Shown: piece by piece, positions 17,014 through 26,420 of the stretch | Position numbering within the stretch: the stretch's first letter is position 1 | Layout: the number at the start of each line of letters is the position of its first letter | Source of the DNA: Fidelibacterota bacterium | Lineage (GTDB): Bacteria > Fidelibacterota > UBA8477 > JABMPR01 | Length of the DNA stretch: 51,837 nt | Assembly: GCA_016845065.1 (NCBI GenBank) | Contig: JAERTG010000148.1 | Location: 1-51,837, forward strand | Direction: 5' to 3' | Translations under genes and position numbers: made by a program | Notes under the pieces: model-generated | The model's input: only the letters and a program-made list of their open reading frames with translations | Told to the model about the DNA's origin: nothing | Database searches by the model: none

Positions 17014-19346
17014 TAGAATTGTAAACTATAGCCAAATGATATTGAAGGTAAATATTCAGCACCAAAGCCATAGTATCCGTATTCAGGGATATAAAAGTAA
17101 TAAATGGGATTTCGGTGTAAGAATAACAGATTCCTGATGGTCATGGTCATATAGGCATCAACGCCCCCAAGATATTCAGCCAGGTTAAATCCAAAGCCTG
17201 AGCGGAGTTTTTTCTTCCAGCCAATATCCCAGGCAAAGCGGGCGGGATACCTGACATTGTTGCGCTCTGGTGTGATATAGGTGGCAAAATAGCCGGTGGT
17301 GTTTGTTAGAGGATCATAAGTTCCGTGCATCCGCATCCCCGTTTCCCAGGTTCGAGGAAATCCGGACGTGATCTGTAGCGTTGAACTGGCCACAATATCC
17401 GGGGTCAGCTTGAAGAGGAGAATTGATTTAAGATTGTGAGGTTGATCCGCATCAAAAAGACTTGTTTCACCATTCAGGATAGAGGGATAGCGACGGAACC
17501 CTTTGGAGTAATTGTACCCCATCCAGCCAGATAACCGACCGAATTCACCCCTAAGAAGAATTTCGAAACCATAGGATTCGCCAGAGCCACCTTCTATGAG
17601 GGCTGAACTCTCCCCTGCAACAAGGGTATTACTATAGGTAGCCCGATAGAGCTGCTTCAAATCTTTATAATAAGCACTTACTTCATAGGCGATATCGCCA
17701 AACAGTGGACCATTTAAACCGACAATGTAATGGATGGAATTAAGCGGCTCCCGATCCTCCAGTGACTGATAATAGTCCAGGAATTGGATAAACTCATCAC
17801 CTTTGGAATCCATTGTAGTGAGATATTGAAAATATTTGCCGTAGGCAGTTTTCAGCTGGTGACCACCAGTTATTCTGAGACTGGCTGAAGCGCGAGGTTC
17901 TACATGCCAGGCCCCTTGTGCCTGAGACCTCGAGTTCCGCAATCCCAATTTGACCTGGAGAGGACCCAGTTCAATTTTATCCTGAACAAAGAATGATTGG
18001 AATTGTGCTCCTGATTTGTTGGGATTTGGGTCAGCATCAAAACGTCCCACCTCATTGGCAAAATAGATATCATTTATCTCAAAGCCAAGTTTCACAGTTT
18101 GGTTCCAGAATGCATACCAGGCCAGATTTGCCTTCCCTGTATTCTCACCAATAGTATTCTCAATATGGGTTTTATAGTCAAGCGCAGCGGTAAAATCTTC
18201 AACTGTATCGGTAATTGAATAGTTGAAGTAGGTCAGGTTGTCCACTGAGGAAGCAGAATGATATACCTGACCTTCCAGGGTAAGGGTAGGTAGAAGAACT
18301 GAATTGAACTTGACACCCAAAGCCCGATTGGTGGTATTCGTGATAAATCCTTCGCCAAAGGACTCAAATAATCCTTCAGGGAAAAACAACATCAGATTGT
18401 CCACACTATAATCCATATAATCACGGGCAAAAAACCCGGAAAATCTGAGGCGGGTTTTGCCAAGTAAAACCTGATATGCCGCATTGTAATCCATGACCAG
18501 GTTAGGTGAACCCATCATGACACGGAGCATAAAGTCAGTAAATGTTCTTCCTGACACCATGGCTGTCCCATTTTTGCCCGCAGGAAATTCTATAGCTCCA
18601 CTGATACCTGAGATGGAGGGTCTGAACTCACCGTGGATTTCCGACTGATGACCTTCTCGGGTTGAAATGTTCATAATGGAGGCGTTCCGACCTCCATACT
18701 CCGCATCGAAACCACCTACCAGCATCTCCACATTCTTTATCGAGTAGGGGTTGAAAATGGCACTGGAGCCCATGAAATGTTGAGGATTGTAGATGGTCAT
18801 CCCATCCATTTGAACCAGGTTTTCACCTGGGTCGCTACCCCTCACATAGTACTGGGGTGACATGGGGTCAGATGTCGTCACACTGGGTGAGAACTGGATC
18901 AGTTTGAAGACATCCTTTCTGAGTTGGGGAATCTCTGTCAGGATTACAGGGTCAACTTGCAGACTCGAGATATCCATATCCTTGATGATGGTAGCACGTT
19001 TTCCTACTACTTCGATAGCTTTGGTATCTATGGCATGAGGGCTGAGGGTCACACTAGAAATAAAATGATTCACAGGACCCATATTGATGCTGAGCGTCGT
19101 ATCCTCATAGGCAATGTGGGAAAACGTTATCTCTACTGGTCCAATTCCAGCATTTCGTAGAATGAAAAAACCTTCCACATTCGTTGCAGCACCCCGCCCC
19201 GTGGCTTTTATGAAAACATTTGCACCAATAATACTCTCCCCCGATTGCTTATCATGGACGAACCCCGTGACGTCAGCAGCCTTCAGGTGAACACTGATCG
19301 ATAAAATGACAAGAAGGAGAACAGCTGTTTTGCTTCTCGTGATCAT
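17013..19346 (-). CDS. TonB-dependent receptor with carboxypeptidase-like N-terminal domain
   Basis: Signal peptide (about 1-24), then a CarboxypepD-reg domain (VTGFVHDKQSGESIIGANVFI...), a plug (about 125-235, with YYVRGSDPGENLVQMDGM), and a 22-strand-type barrel ending in the aromatic FGYSLQF. 777 residues. It imports a substrate across the outer membrane using TonB energy; the cargo cannot be read from sequence. It is shorter than SusC proteins (about 1000) and pairs with DUF4249 rather than SusD, so it belongs to the DUF4249-linked class. Overlaps the preceding exported protein by 4 bases. Confidence 0.93.
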   Translation of the reverse strand: MITRSKTAVLLLVILSISVHLKAADVTGFVHDKQSGESIIGANVFIKATGRGAATNVEGFFILRNAGIGPVEITFSHIAYEDTTLSINMGPVNHFISSVTLSPHAIDTKAIEVVGKRATIIKDMDISSLQVDPVILTEIPQLRKDVFKLIQFSPSVTTSDPMSPQYYVRGSDPGENLVQMDGMTIYNPQHFMGSSAIFNPYSIKNVEMLVGGFDAEYGGRNASIMNISTREGHQSEIHGEFRPSISGISGAIEFPAGKNGTAMVSGRTFTDFMLRVMMGSPNLVMDYNAAYQVLLGKTRLRFSGFFARDYMDYSVDNLMLFFPEGLFESFGEGFITNTTNRALGVKFNSVLLPTLTLEGQVYHSASSVDNLTYFNYSITDTVEDFTAALDYKTHIENTIGENTGKANLAWYAFWNQTVKLGFEINDIYFANEVGRFDADPNPNKSGAQFQSFFVQDKIELGPLQVKLGLRNSRSQAQGAWHVEPRASASLRITGGHQLKTAYGKYFQYLTTMDSKGDEFIQFLDYYQSLEDREPLNSIHYIVGLNGPLFGDIAYEVSAYYKDLKQLYRATYSNTLVAGESSALIEGGSGESYGFEILLRGEFGRLSGWMGYNYSKGFRRYPSILNGETSLFDADQPHNLKSILLFKLTPDIVASSTLQITSGFPRTWETGMRMHGTYDPLTNTTGYFATYITPERNNVRYPARFAWDIGWKKKLRSGFGFNLAEYLGGVDAYMTMTIRNLLFLHRNPIYYFYIPEYGYYGFGAEYLPSISFGYSLQF

Positions 19347-20404
19347 GGCAATATCAATCCGACTCTTACCAGAAAACCCAGCTCGGTTTTTGGAATAACT
19401 TCTGGGAGAATGTTGTACCCTGCATAAAGACCAAAACCACCATAAATGCCCTTGTGATAAACCGGGCGATATTCCAAACTTGCCTGAGCAGATAAATTCA
19501 GATAGAACAAATTGTAATAATCGAGATGCTTAAAATGACCACGCTCAAAATTGTTGAAACCGAATCGATAAGTCCCTGAGACCTGGCTAACCCATTTAGG
19601 TGATAATCGCTGAAACCACTGCTGATCCTTGCCCCCAATAGCAATAGACTCATGAATATCTGATCGGCGATAAAACAACCCAGGTGAACCACGCATCCAT
19701 TTTGATTCCTGATCTGGTGGAAAATCCAATCTGAAGTGAGCATTAATGGCATATCCATCCTCGAAGAAAATGAATTCCGACCAGGTAATGAGTTGACGGC
19801 GAAACAGATATGGATAAAAGTCTGTATTGAAATCCCTCTGGGCAAGCACACGCGCCTGCTCCCTGGCAAATTCCTGAACTACACGTCCCAGATAGAGACT
19901 ATCAGCCTCTTTCTTTTCCCGCTTCACACGCAATTCCCATATCCAATCACTCACTGGTTGATCCTGATTATCATAAAAGGTGGTGTAGGCGCTGAGACAA
20001 AGACCCTTCTGCTTGATGCTGGAATAGTCAGACCATAAAATGAGTTTTGAAAGGTGAAGTGTGCCTGTGAGATCAATGGAATCTTGGACAAATTGTGATT
20101 GAAAAATCTCTGCAAGTGGTTGATCCAGGTCCAGATACTGGTCAACAGGGATGTATCTCATTTTCTTGGTTTGACGTATCCCGATGAGGGTTTCATCCAA
20201 ATCTCTGGAATCCAGAACTTTTATAGTGCTGTTTTCAGGGTTTATACTCGAGTCCTGAGGAACAACGATTTGCAAGGTGTCAGAGATAAATGCTTCCAGA
20301 GGTGGAATCTTGAATCTTTCCCCTGCAAAACTATCCTGAATTCCACCAATGCTCAGGAAAAATAATATGAAGTAGATCTGGTTTCTCAGATTAGAAATCT
20401 TCAA
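19343..20404 (-). CDS. Exported protein of unknown function, first gene of the TonB-receptor unit
   Basis: 353 residues with a signal peptide (cleavage probably after SFA at about 27). I recognise no family. The first two thirds are soluble and charged with long amphipathic stretches; the last ~150 residues have alternating aromatic strands (YRFGFNNF, YLNLSAQASLEYRP, IYGGFGLYAGY, ELGFLVRVGLI), suggesting a small beta-barrel or an outer-membrane surface. Its overlap with the receptor (4 bases) suggests a dedicated partner. It begins 10 bases after gdpD ends. Confidence 0.75.
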   Translation of the reverse strand: MKISNLRNQIYFILFFLSIGGIQDSFAGERFKIPPLEAFISDTLQIVVPQDSSINPENSTIKVLDSRDLDETLIGIRQTKKMRYIPVDQYLDLDQPLAEIFQSQFVQDSIDLTGTLHLSKLILWSDYSSIKQKGLCLSAYTTFYDNQDQPVSDWIWELRVKREKKEADSLYLGRVVQEFAREQARVLAQRDFNTDFYPYLFRRQLITWSEFIFFEDGYAINAHFRLDFPPDQESKWMRGSPGLFYRRSDIHESIAIGGKDQQWFQRLSPKWVSQVSGTYRFGFNNFERGHFKHLDYYNLFYLNLSAQASLEYRPVYHKGIYGGFGLYAGYNILPEVIPKTELGFLVRVGLILP

Positions 20405-20414
20405 GTCCTCATGT

Positions 20415-21260
20415 CTATTCAGCTGAGCGTATTTTGTGACCTATGGTATCCATCAAAAGTTTGGTATCATCTGACATGACACCCTTGATCATGGGATCCT
20501 GGGCAAAAGTTTTCATTTTCTCAGCATCGTTCACCACCCATACATGCATTGGGATGTTTTTTACTCTGGACCAAAATTTGACTCCCCAATTCACATTTTC
20601 CTCATACGGATGAAAAAGATCTGGGTGGGAAAGATGAACACCCAGGGGATGTCGCAATGACAATATGCTGGGATTATACCAGAGCAGGGCCGTAAAAATC
20701 CTGGGATCAGACATCTTGACCCGCCAAATGTTAAGCGGGTTAAAGGAAGAAAGGATAACCCTGTCGCGCATCTTGTTCTCCCTGATAAACCTGACCAGTT
20801 CCAGCTCTGTACGCTGTTCTGAGAAGAAGGAAAAATTCTTGATCTCAAAATTGAATATGGTGGTATCCGGCAGGGCATCTACGACCTCCTGCAAATGGGG
20901 AATGTTTTCTTCTCTCCCCTGCCATTCTTTGGAAGCATTAAGGGATTTAAGCTCAGCCAGCGTATGCTCTGCAACCCGCCCTGTTCCATTACTGGTTCTT
21001 TCCAATGTGTCATCATGAAAGACAACGAGATGACCATCTCGGGTCCGATGCACATCAAGTTCAATAGCATTACATCCGTCTGCTATAGCTCTCTGGAAAG
21101 AGGGCATGGTATTTTCAGGTACGTGCTCAGGCGATCCGCGGTGTCCGAAGAGCAGGTATGGATGATGCCGGTAGAGAACTGAAGTATCCAATGGTTTCCA
21201 GATAAAGAAATGGTAAAGCAGAAGTGCCAGAACCAGAATGGATAGCAGATAAATTATCAT
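20415..21260 (-). CDS. Glycerophosphodiester phosphodiesterase
   Basis: Hydrolyses glycerophosphodiesters to glycerol-3-phosphate and an alcohol. One N-terminal membrane helix anchors it (residues 3-21). The catalytic elements are all present: H40 and R41 (GHRGSPEHVPENT), E67 and D69 (ELDVH) and H82 (VVFHDD). 281 residues, about 30 more than soluble UgpQ because of the membrane anchor. Likely acts in lipid turnover or phosphate scavenging at the membrane. Confidence 0.93.
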   Translation of the reverse strand: MIIYLLSILVLALLLYHFFIWKPLDTSVLYRHHPYLLFGHRGSPEHVPENTMPSFQRAIADGCNAIELDVHRTRDGHLVVFHDDTLERTSNGTGRVAEHTLAELKSLNASKEWQGREENIPHLQEVVDALPDTTIFNFEIKNFSFFSEQRTELELVRFIRENKMRDRVILSSFNPLNIWRVKMSDPRIFTALLWYNPSILSLRHPLGVHLSHPDLFHPYEENVNWGVKFWSRVKNIPMHVWVVNDAEKMKTFAQDPMIKGVMSDDTKLLMDTIGHKIRSAE

Positions 21261-21365
21261 GAATGCAAATTACTGTGGATTTACTACTTCACAAGATTTG
21301 GAATACCATGGAAAGTGGTATACTCCAGGCGGAGTGTTTCTAACCCCACCTTTAATTAAACTATT

Positions 21366-23789
21366 TTATGGGACCATTATTAATTTTTTATAGCCTGCAT
21401 TCCTGATCACTTCCTCATTGATGGGAAATACCCGATACTGACCATTGTTAAACATATCTGCTTGATCAGCATAGTGTGGCGAACGTGGGTTGCCAGATTG
21501 ACCCGTCGGCAGGACGCTGAGACCGCCTTTGTCAAAATTCGCAAAATCATAGATATGGCGAACTGAGGGTCCTAACACCACATCAAATGGATTGTACATC
21601 CGGTATTCCATGTTGTTAACCGTGGTGCCAGAACCTGCTGCAGGAAAAGGACCAACATTCAATTCCAGCATCCAATCCAGGATTTTCACCTGAGCCAGTG
21701 GATGTGGATGGGTGAGCGTATGCATTTCAGACCATTTCCAATCATCAGTATTGGGACCAAAGCGCTCCTCAAGGTGGACCACGGCTTCTGCCACAGATCG
21801 TTCCAATATATCAGTGGGATTCTCAATAACACCCTCAGTGGAGACATCATCAAACCAGGCTGATGATGGGATTTCTTCCAGAAGGTAGATAGCGTTGCGG
21901 ATGGCAATATTGGCCAATTTGAAAAAACCATCCTTGAACTCTGGTCCAATCAAATCCATTTCATCCCCATAGAGATTATAGGCAAATTTCACCCAGAGTA
22001 CGTTGAAGACAGCAGCCTGAAGAGAATTTTTACCCATGATATAATCCCAGTTATTCAGTGCGTCTACAACAGCAGTAGCATTTGGATTACTGAATTCACT
22101 TTCCTTCAAAAGCTCTAAAAATAGTGGGGTCAAATCCCGGGCATGATCTGACAGAAAATCATTCTGTACATTCTGCATATCCTGGACACTGTACTTCTTG
22201 CCTGCTACCCCCAGCATCTCATTGATTCGGTTAGCCCGGGCTGGTGGCTCCCAATAGGCACTGATATAGTATGGGAATTCATCACCTATGGTTTTGTTGT
22301 TTGCCGTAGCTATATACCCTTGCTCCGGGTTGTATTGGAATGGCATTTCCTCAAAAGGCACAAACCCCTGCCAATCCCATTTGGAATCATCTCCTGGAAG
22401 GGGTACCAAACCCGTTCCCGGTGCTCTCAATGGGAGTGCAACAGCTGGTCTCCAGCCAATATTTCCTTCCAGATCAGCATAGATCATATTTTGACCGGGA
22501 ATCCAGAACTTTTCCACTGCACTTGAGAATTCCTCCCAATTACTGGCCGTGTTCAATCCGATAAATGCATCAACTTCATTGGTGAGATAATTACCAACCC
22601 ACGACATGGATACTGGTGCTGATTTATTTGCCTTTAATACGGTGTGGACGTCATTTATGATGGGTCCGTGGAGAGTTTCCCTAACCAAATGGACAACGGG
22701 TTCCTCGCCCTTCACATTGATGATCTCCTCATGGATTATCATGTCCCGCCACTCACCATCATAAAAATATTGATCGGGGTGGGCATCATCCGTGACTTCA
22801 ACATAGAAATCAGTATCATCTACCATCACATTTGTGAATCCCCATGCATAGTGCTGGTTCTGCCCCAGAATCACAACAGGAACTCCAGCCAGGGTGACAC
22901 CTGCAACATCAAAACGTCCTCCAACCAGGTGCATTTCAAACCAAACAGGAGGCTGGGAATACCCAAGATGGGGATCGTTAGCCAGGATGGGTTGACCACT
23001 TTCTGTCATATCTCCACCCAGGACCCAGCTATTACTTCCAATGTGTGAACCAGTGGCTCCAGTAATTTCTCTTATTCTTTTCTCACTCCGTAACATGGAT
23101 TCAGCAACAGTACTAAAATTCTTCGGTGTTTGTGGAACGATATAGGGTTTAGTATCAGGATAGACTGGATAGAGCTCTCGAGCTAATTCATCGCCCAACT
23201 TGTCCAGGACGCCACCAAATATGACTTCAGGCATCCAGGCCAGACACAAATCGTGTCCCATGAGACGTGCATACCCAATGACATGCTCCAGAGTCCAGCG
23301 GATAGGTTTATGACCTGCAATTTTAAATTCTACAGGAAGATCATCCTGGTGCTCATCAATATAGGCATTGATGCCAGCAAGCCCCCTCTCAAGGAGATTG
23401 CGGGTCTCTGCAGACATGTTCTTTACACCATTTTTTGCAATGCGATGGAAGCCCCATACACGCAAATATTTATCATCCTCTATGAGATCTGGCCCAAAGG
23501 CTTCAGAGAGGCGACCCTCTACGGCCCTGGCAATAACATCCATTTTATAAAGTCTCTCAGATGCCTGGATATATCCTGCTGCGAAAAAGAGGTCTTCTTC
23601 ACTTTCTGCATAGACATGCGGCACGCCATAGTCATCCGTATAGACGGTAACCGGTGCAGAAAGTTGGGAGAGATTCAGCTCACCTTCATAGGTGGGCAGG
23701 GGACCCGTCAAATAGAAGTATTTCAACCATCCAATTGCCCCAGCGACTAAAACCACGACAACAACCAATGTTAACCATAGCTTTTTCAT
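21366..23789 (-). CDS. Penicillin acylase family (Ntn) amidohydrolase
   Basis: 807 residues with an N-terminal membrane or signal segment (about 3-24). The precursor is expected to self-cleave at G251-S252 (HIG|SNSW), making Ser252 the N-terminal nucleophile of the beta chain; the alpha chain would be about 225 residues. NDPHLG just after it and the later N-terminal nucleophile fold support this. The family includes penicillin, cephalosporin and homoserine-lactone acylases, so an amide of unknown acyl group (possibly an acyl-homoserine lactone) is cleaved in the periplasm. An AGGAG site lies 8 bases before the ATG. Substrate undetermined. Confidence 0.92.
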   Translation of the reverse strand: MKKLWLTLVVVVVLVAGAIGWLKYFYLTGPLPTYEGELNLSQLSAPVTVYTDDYGVPHVYAESEEDLFFAAGYIQASERLYKMDVIARAVEGRLSEAFGPDLIEDDKYLRVWGFHRIAKNGVKNMSAETRNLLERGLAGINAYIDEHQDDLPVEFKIAGHKPIRWTLEHVIGYARLMGHDLCLAWMPEVIFGGVLDKLGDELARELYPVYPDTKPYIVPQTPKNFSTVAESMLRSEKRIREITGATGSHIGSNSWVLGGDMTESGQPILANDPHLGYSQPPVWFEMHLVGGRFDVAGVTLAGVPVVILGQNQHYAWGFTNVMVDDTDFYVEVTDDAHPDQYFYDGEWRDMIIHEEIINVKGEEPVVHLVRETLHGPIINDVHTVLKANKSAPVSMSWVGNYLTNEVDAFIGLNTASNWEEFSSAVEKFWIPGQNMIYADLEGNIGWRPAVALPLRAPGTGLVPLPGDDSKWDWQGFVPFEEMPFQYNPEQGYIATANNKTIGDEFPYYISAYWEPPARANRINEMLGVAGKKYSVQDMQNVQNDFLSDHARDLTPLFLELLKESEFSNPNATAVVDALNNWDYIMGKNSLQAAVFNVLWVKFAYNLYGDEMDLIGPEFKDGFFKLANIAIRNAIYLLEEIPSSAWFDDVSTEGVIENPTDILERSVAEAVVHLEERFGPNTDDWKWSEMHTLTHPHPLAQVKILDWMLELNVGPFPAAGSGTTVNNMEYRMYNPFDVVLGPSVRHIYDFANFDKGGLSVLPTGQSGNPRSPHYADQADMFNNGQYRVFPINEEVIRNAGYKKLIMVP

Positions 23790-23870
23790 ATCCCGATCTC
23801 CTGAATTTGTTATGGTAGAAATCTACCTTTTCAGATGGGATTGTCCACGAGAATTAAGTGACCAGAATGT

Positions 23871-23909
23871 AGGAGACAGGAGACAGGAGGGACGCAATGC
23901 ATTGCGTCC
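23871..23909. repeat. 20-base perfect palindrome with flanking direct repeat
   Basis: GGACGCAATGCATTGCGTCC (23890-23909) is perfectly self-complementary and is immediately preceded by the direct repeat AGGAGAC-AGGAGAC-AGGAGG. It sits in the 178-base gap between the small lipoprotein and the penicillin-acylase gene. Palindromes of this type behave as dispersed repeats in some environmental genomes (recollection, not searched), so it may be a REP-like element or the remains of an insertion. Confidence 0.7.
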
Positions 23910-23967
23910 ATACATATTCCTCGGCACTCTTAAGGTGCAGTGGTTCAATCCAAGTATTTACTCGGAT

Positions 23968-24237
23968 TCAGGTTCGATATATAGCCAGAGCCAGGGACCA
24001 GGGGCCCAGGTCTTCACGCTCAGCATACCACCACATGGCTAAAAGACCCACTTCCGAAGTCGCCTCCAGTGTGATCTTTACGGTGTCGTGAAGACTCACA
24101 TGATCTTCCTCCAGAGTGATTGTGATGACAGGTGCATCGGCAATGGTATCTTCAAGGATATCATTTCTGGTATCACAACTGGTAAGCAAGACCATGATGA
24201 TTGTTAGAATGATTATATAGCATTTTTTGAAACTCAT
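23968..24237 (-). CDS. Small lipoprotein, possibly truncated
   Basis: About 89 residues from the ATG at 24237 (GGGGAG site upstream): a hydrophobic stretch ending VLLTSC (lipobox, acylated Cys about residue 20) and then ADAPVITITLEEDHVSLHDTVKITLEATSEVGLLAMWWYAE, which resembles a beta-sandwich (Ig-like) domain. It ends abruptly, and the palindrome element lies 60 bases downstream, so it may be a truncated longer lipoprotein. A longer in-frame reading begins at 24408 inside trmO but has no signal peptide at its start. No family recognised. Confidence 0.55.
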   Translation of the reverse strand: MSFKKCYIIILTIIMVLLTSCDTRNDILEDTIADAPVITITLEEDHVSLHDTVKITLEATSEVGLLAMWWYAEREDLGPWSLALAIYRT

Positions 24238-24274
24238 CTCATGACACTCCCCTGAACTAGACTTTAACACTAAA

Positions 24275-24766
24275 TTACTTCCTGAAATTCCTTTTACTGC
24301 GTGCTTTGACTGACTCCTCTGAGATTTGATCCTGCCACCCAGAGTGGGCTGATTCTCTGGAGTCGAACCTCTGAACATAGGGTTTGACGTCAAGTAAAGG
24401 CGTACCATTCATTATATCAATATCGCTAACCTTGATAATGTTATTTTCAACCCCAATTAGGCGTACCAGACTCAGACCGATCTTATTGGGTCGACTCGGC
24501 GACCTGGTTGCGAATACGCCCATTTCCTCATCAGACAGATAAGGTATCGTTCTAAGTGATGTTTTCTTGGCGGCATGAAAATGAAAGAAAAGATAGATAT
24601 GGGAAAACGCTTCGATCCCCTCAAGCCCTTCAGCGTATTGTGGGTCCAGCACAACTTCACCCTCTATACCTTCGCAGAAAACGGGTTGAATGGGAATTTC
24701 ATCCAGCTTTGTATGGGGTGTATGGATGATTCCGATGGGATTCAGGTGGATCTCAGTTCGCGGCAT
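24275..24766 (-). CDS. trmO: tRNA t6A37 methyltransferase TrmO-like (UPF0066)
   Basis: 163 residues of the TsaA/TrmO family, which methylates t6A37 in tRNA. Signature stretches: IGIIHTPHTKLDEIPIQP, EAFSHIYLFFHF, and GVFATRSPSRPNKIGLSLVRL, then LDVKPYV near the end. An AGGAGAG site lies before the ATG. It follows cca, another tRNA-related gene, by about 115 bases. Family members are often 140-240 residues, so this is a short, single-domain version. Confidence 0.9.
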   Translation of the reverse strand: MPRTEIHLNPIGIIHTPHTKLDEIPIQPVFCEGIEGEVVLDPQYAEGLEGIEAFSHIYLFFHFHAAKKTSLRTIPYLSDEEMGVFATRSPSRPNKIGLSLVRLIGVENNIIKVSDIDIMNGTPLLDVKPYVQRFDSRESAHSGWQDQISEESVKARSKRNFRK

Positions 24767-24880
24767 ATTTTTGTCTCTCCTGGAGAATTCAAACGGACAA
24801 TTGATGGCAATCTAGCTAAGATGAAATTTTAAACAAGGGGTGTAGGTGGAAAATTAGGAATTGAATGGGGTGAGGAATCT

Positions 24881-26281
24881 TCAATCAACAAAGTTGTCCT
24901 TGATCTTGAAGAAGTATTCCCTGGCAGCTTCGTATTCATTGGGAATCTCCCCCTCAATGATAGCCTCCTCGATGGCATGTTTGATCTTCCCGATAACTGG
25001 ACCAGGGGGCACATCAAGTAGCTCCATGATCTCATCCCCTCGCAGAGGTGACTGGAAGGCACGCATGGCATCCTTTTCAACGACTTCATGGATACGGTCC
25101 ATCACACGGTCAAAATTCCCATAGTAGCGTCTCACGCGACGGGGATCCTTGGAGGTCACGTCTGCCCTTACCATGATCATAAGATCTTCAAGGTTTTCAC
25201 CAGCCTCAACGATAAGTCTGCGGATTCCTGAATCTGTAACAGCTTCCTGAGCAAGGGCGATAGGGCGAAGATGCAAACGGGTCATACGTTTCAGATAGGC
25301 CGTGAGCTTGCGGGACAATCGCATGCGTCTGCCTACTTCATTTAGCATTTTTCGGCCGAGCTCTTCATGACCATGATAGCTCCAGCCGGTTCCCTCAATG
25401 AATTTCTTGGTTGCAGGTTTACCGATATCATGAACCAGAGCGGCAAACCGGAGACGCATCTTATTACTGCGCTCCGCAGTATTGTCAACCACTTTGAGGG
25501 TGTGATGAAATACATCTTTATGTTTTTGACCATCTCGATCTTCTACGCCACCGAGAATGGCGATTTCAGGAAAAACCAGGGGTAGTAGTCCTGCCTCCTG
25601 CATCACATAGAAGCCAATTGAGGGAACGCGTGCCTTCAGTGTTTTGACAATTTCGTCTGTCACCCGTTCTTGCGATACGATACTAATCCGCTCTACTCTG
25701 GCCTGCATGGCCTGCATTGCTTCTGGAACCAATTTGAATTCCAGTTGGGCTGAAAATCTGGCAGCTCGCATCATGCGTAGTGGATCATCATCAAAGGTTT
25801 TCAACGGGTCAAGGGGCGTCCTTAATATCTTATCCTGGATATCCTGGATACCCCCATATTCATCCACCAGTTCTCCGAAGTTTTGTGGAGAAAGATTGAT
25901 GGCCATGGCATTTACAGTAAAATCACGGCGACTGAGATCCCCTTTTAAATCCGTATAAACAACTTTCGGTTTACGTGAGTCTGAATCGTAGGTCTCAGTG
26001 CGAGCGGACGCCACTTCGATGAGAAATTCGCCGTAGGGAATCAAAGCAGTACCAAATTCTCCATATTCTACAATATCCGGTGCTCCCAACTCCTTGCCCA
26101 GTTTCCTGGCAAAACCCAATCCATCCCCTATGACCATGATATCCACATCCTTACTGGGAACATCCAGAATGAGATCTCGGACAAAACCACCCACTGTGTA
26201 ACACTCAACATTTTGGGCATTGGCCAGCCGGCCAGCTCTCTCAAGTACAGATAGAATATTCTTTGGAATTCTACTCATCAT
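24881..26281 (-). CDS. cca: CCA tRNA nucleotidyltransferase / poly(A) polymerase family with HD domain
   Basis: Class II nucleotidyltransferase. VGGFVRD (G31-D36), catalytic D45 and D47 (DVDIMV), then RRDFTVNAMA and DDPLRMMRAARF mark the nucleotidyltransferase and its RNA-binding helices. An HD domain near 255-330 (HHTLKVVDN, VHDIGKP, YHGHEELG) adds a phosphohydrolase-like module. 466 residues with a helical C terminus. The tRNA in this window encodes its own CCA, so repair rather than primary addition is the likely job here. Faces the divergent hydrolase gene. Confidence 0.94.
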   Translation of the reverse strand: MMSRIPKNILSVLERAGRLANAQNVECYTVGGFVRDLILDVPSKDVDIMVIGDGLGFARKLGKELGAPDIVEYGEFGTALIPYGEFLIEVASARTETYDSDSRKPKVVYTDLKGDLSRRDFTVNAMAINLSPQNFGELVDEYGGIQDIQDKILRTPLDPLKTFDDDPLRMMRAARFSAQLEFKLVPEAMQAMQARVERISIVSQERVTDEIVKTLKARVPSIGFYVMQEAGLLPLVFPEIAILGGVEDRDGQKHKDVFHHTLKVVDNTAERSNKMRLRFAALVHDIGKPATKKFIEGTGWSYHGHEELGRKMLNEVGRRMRLSRKLTAYLKRMTRLHLRPIALAQEAVTDSGIRRLIVEAGENLEDLMIMVRADVTSKDPRRVRRYYGNFDRVMDRIHEVVEKDAMRAFQSPLRGDEIMELLDVPPGPVIGKIKHAIEEAIIEGEIPNEYEAAREYFFKIKDNFVD

Positions 26282-26420
26282 ACGGGATGAAGATAATCTG
26301 AAAATAGCTGTGGTGAAGGGAATTGAGTCAGCAAATGTTTGAAGCAGGCTCGTAGGTGGATAAAGGGGTGATGGCTCAGAAAATATTTTGCAGGGGCATA
26401 GCTTGCACTACTTTGTGACC

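Noticed and set aside
23814..23827. Hairpin GGTAG-AAAT-CTACC followed by TTT (plus strand)
   Set aside because: Stem of only five pairs in the leader of the penicillin-acylase gene and pointing away from any gene; too weak to call a terminator.
26282..26420. Replication origin at the strand switch
   Set aside because: Only one near-consensus DnaA box, no dnaA, dnaN or AT-rich unwinding region; kept as a low-interest finding only.
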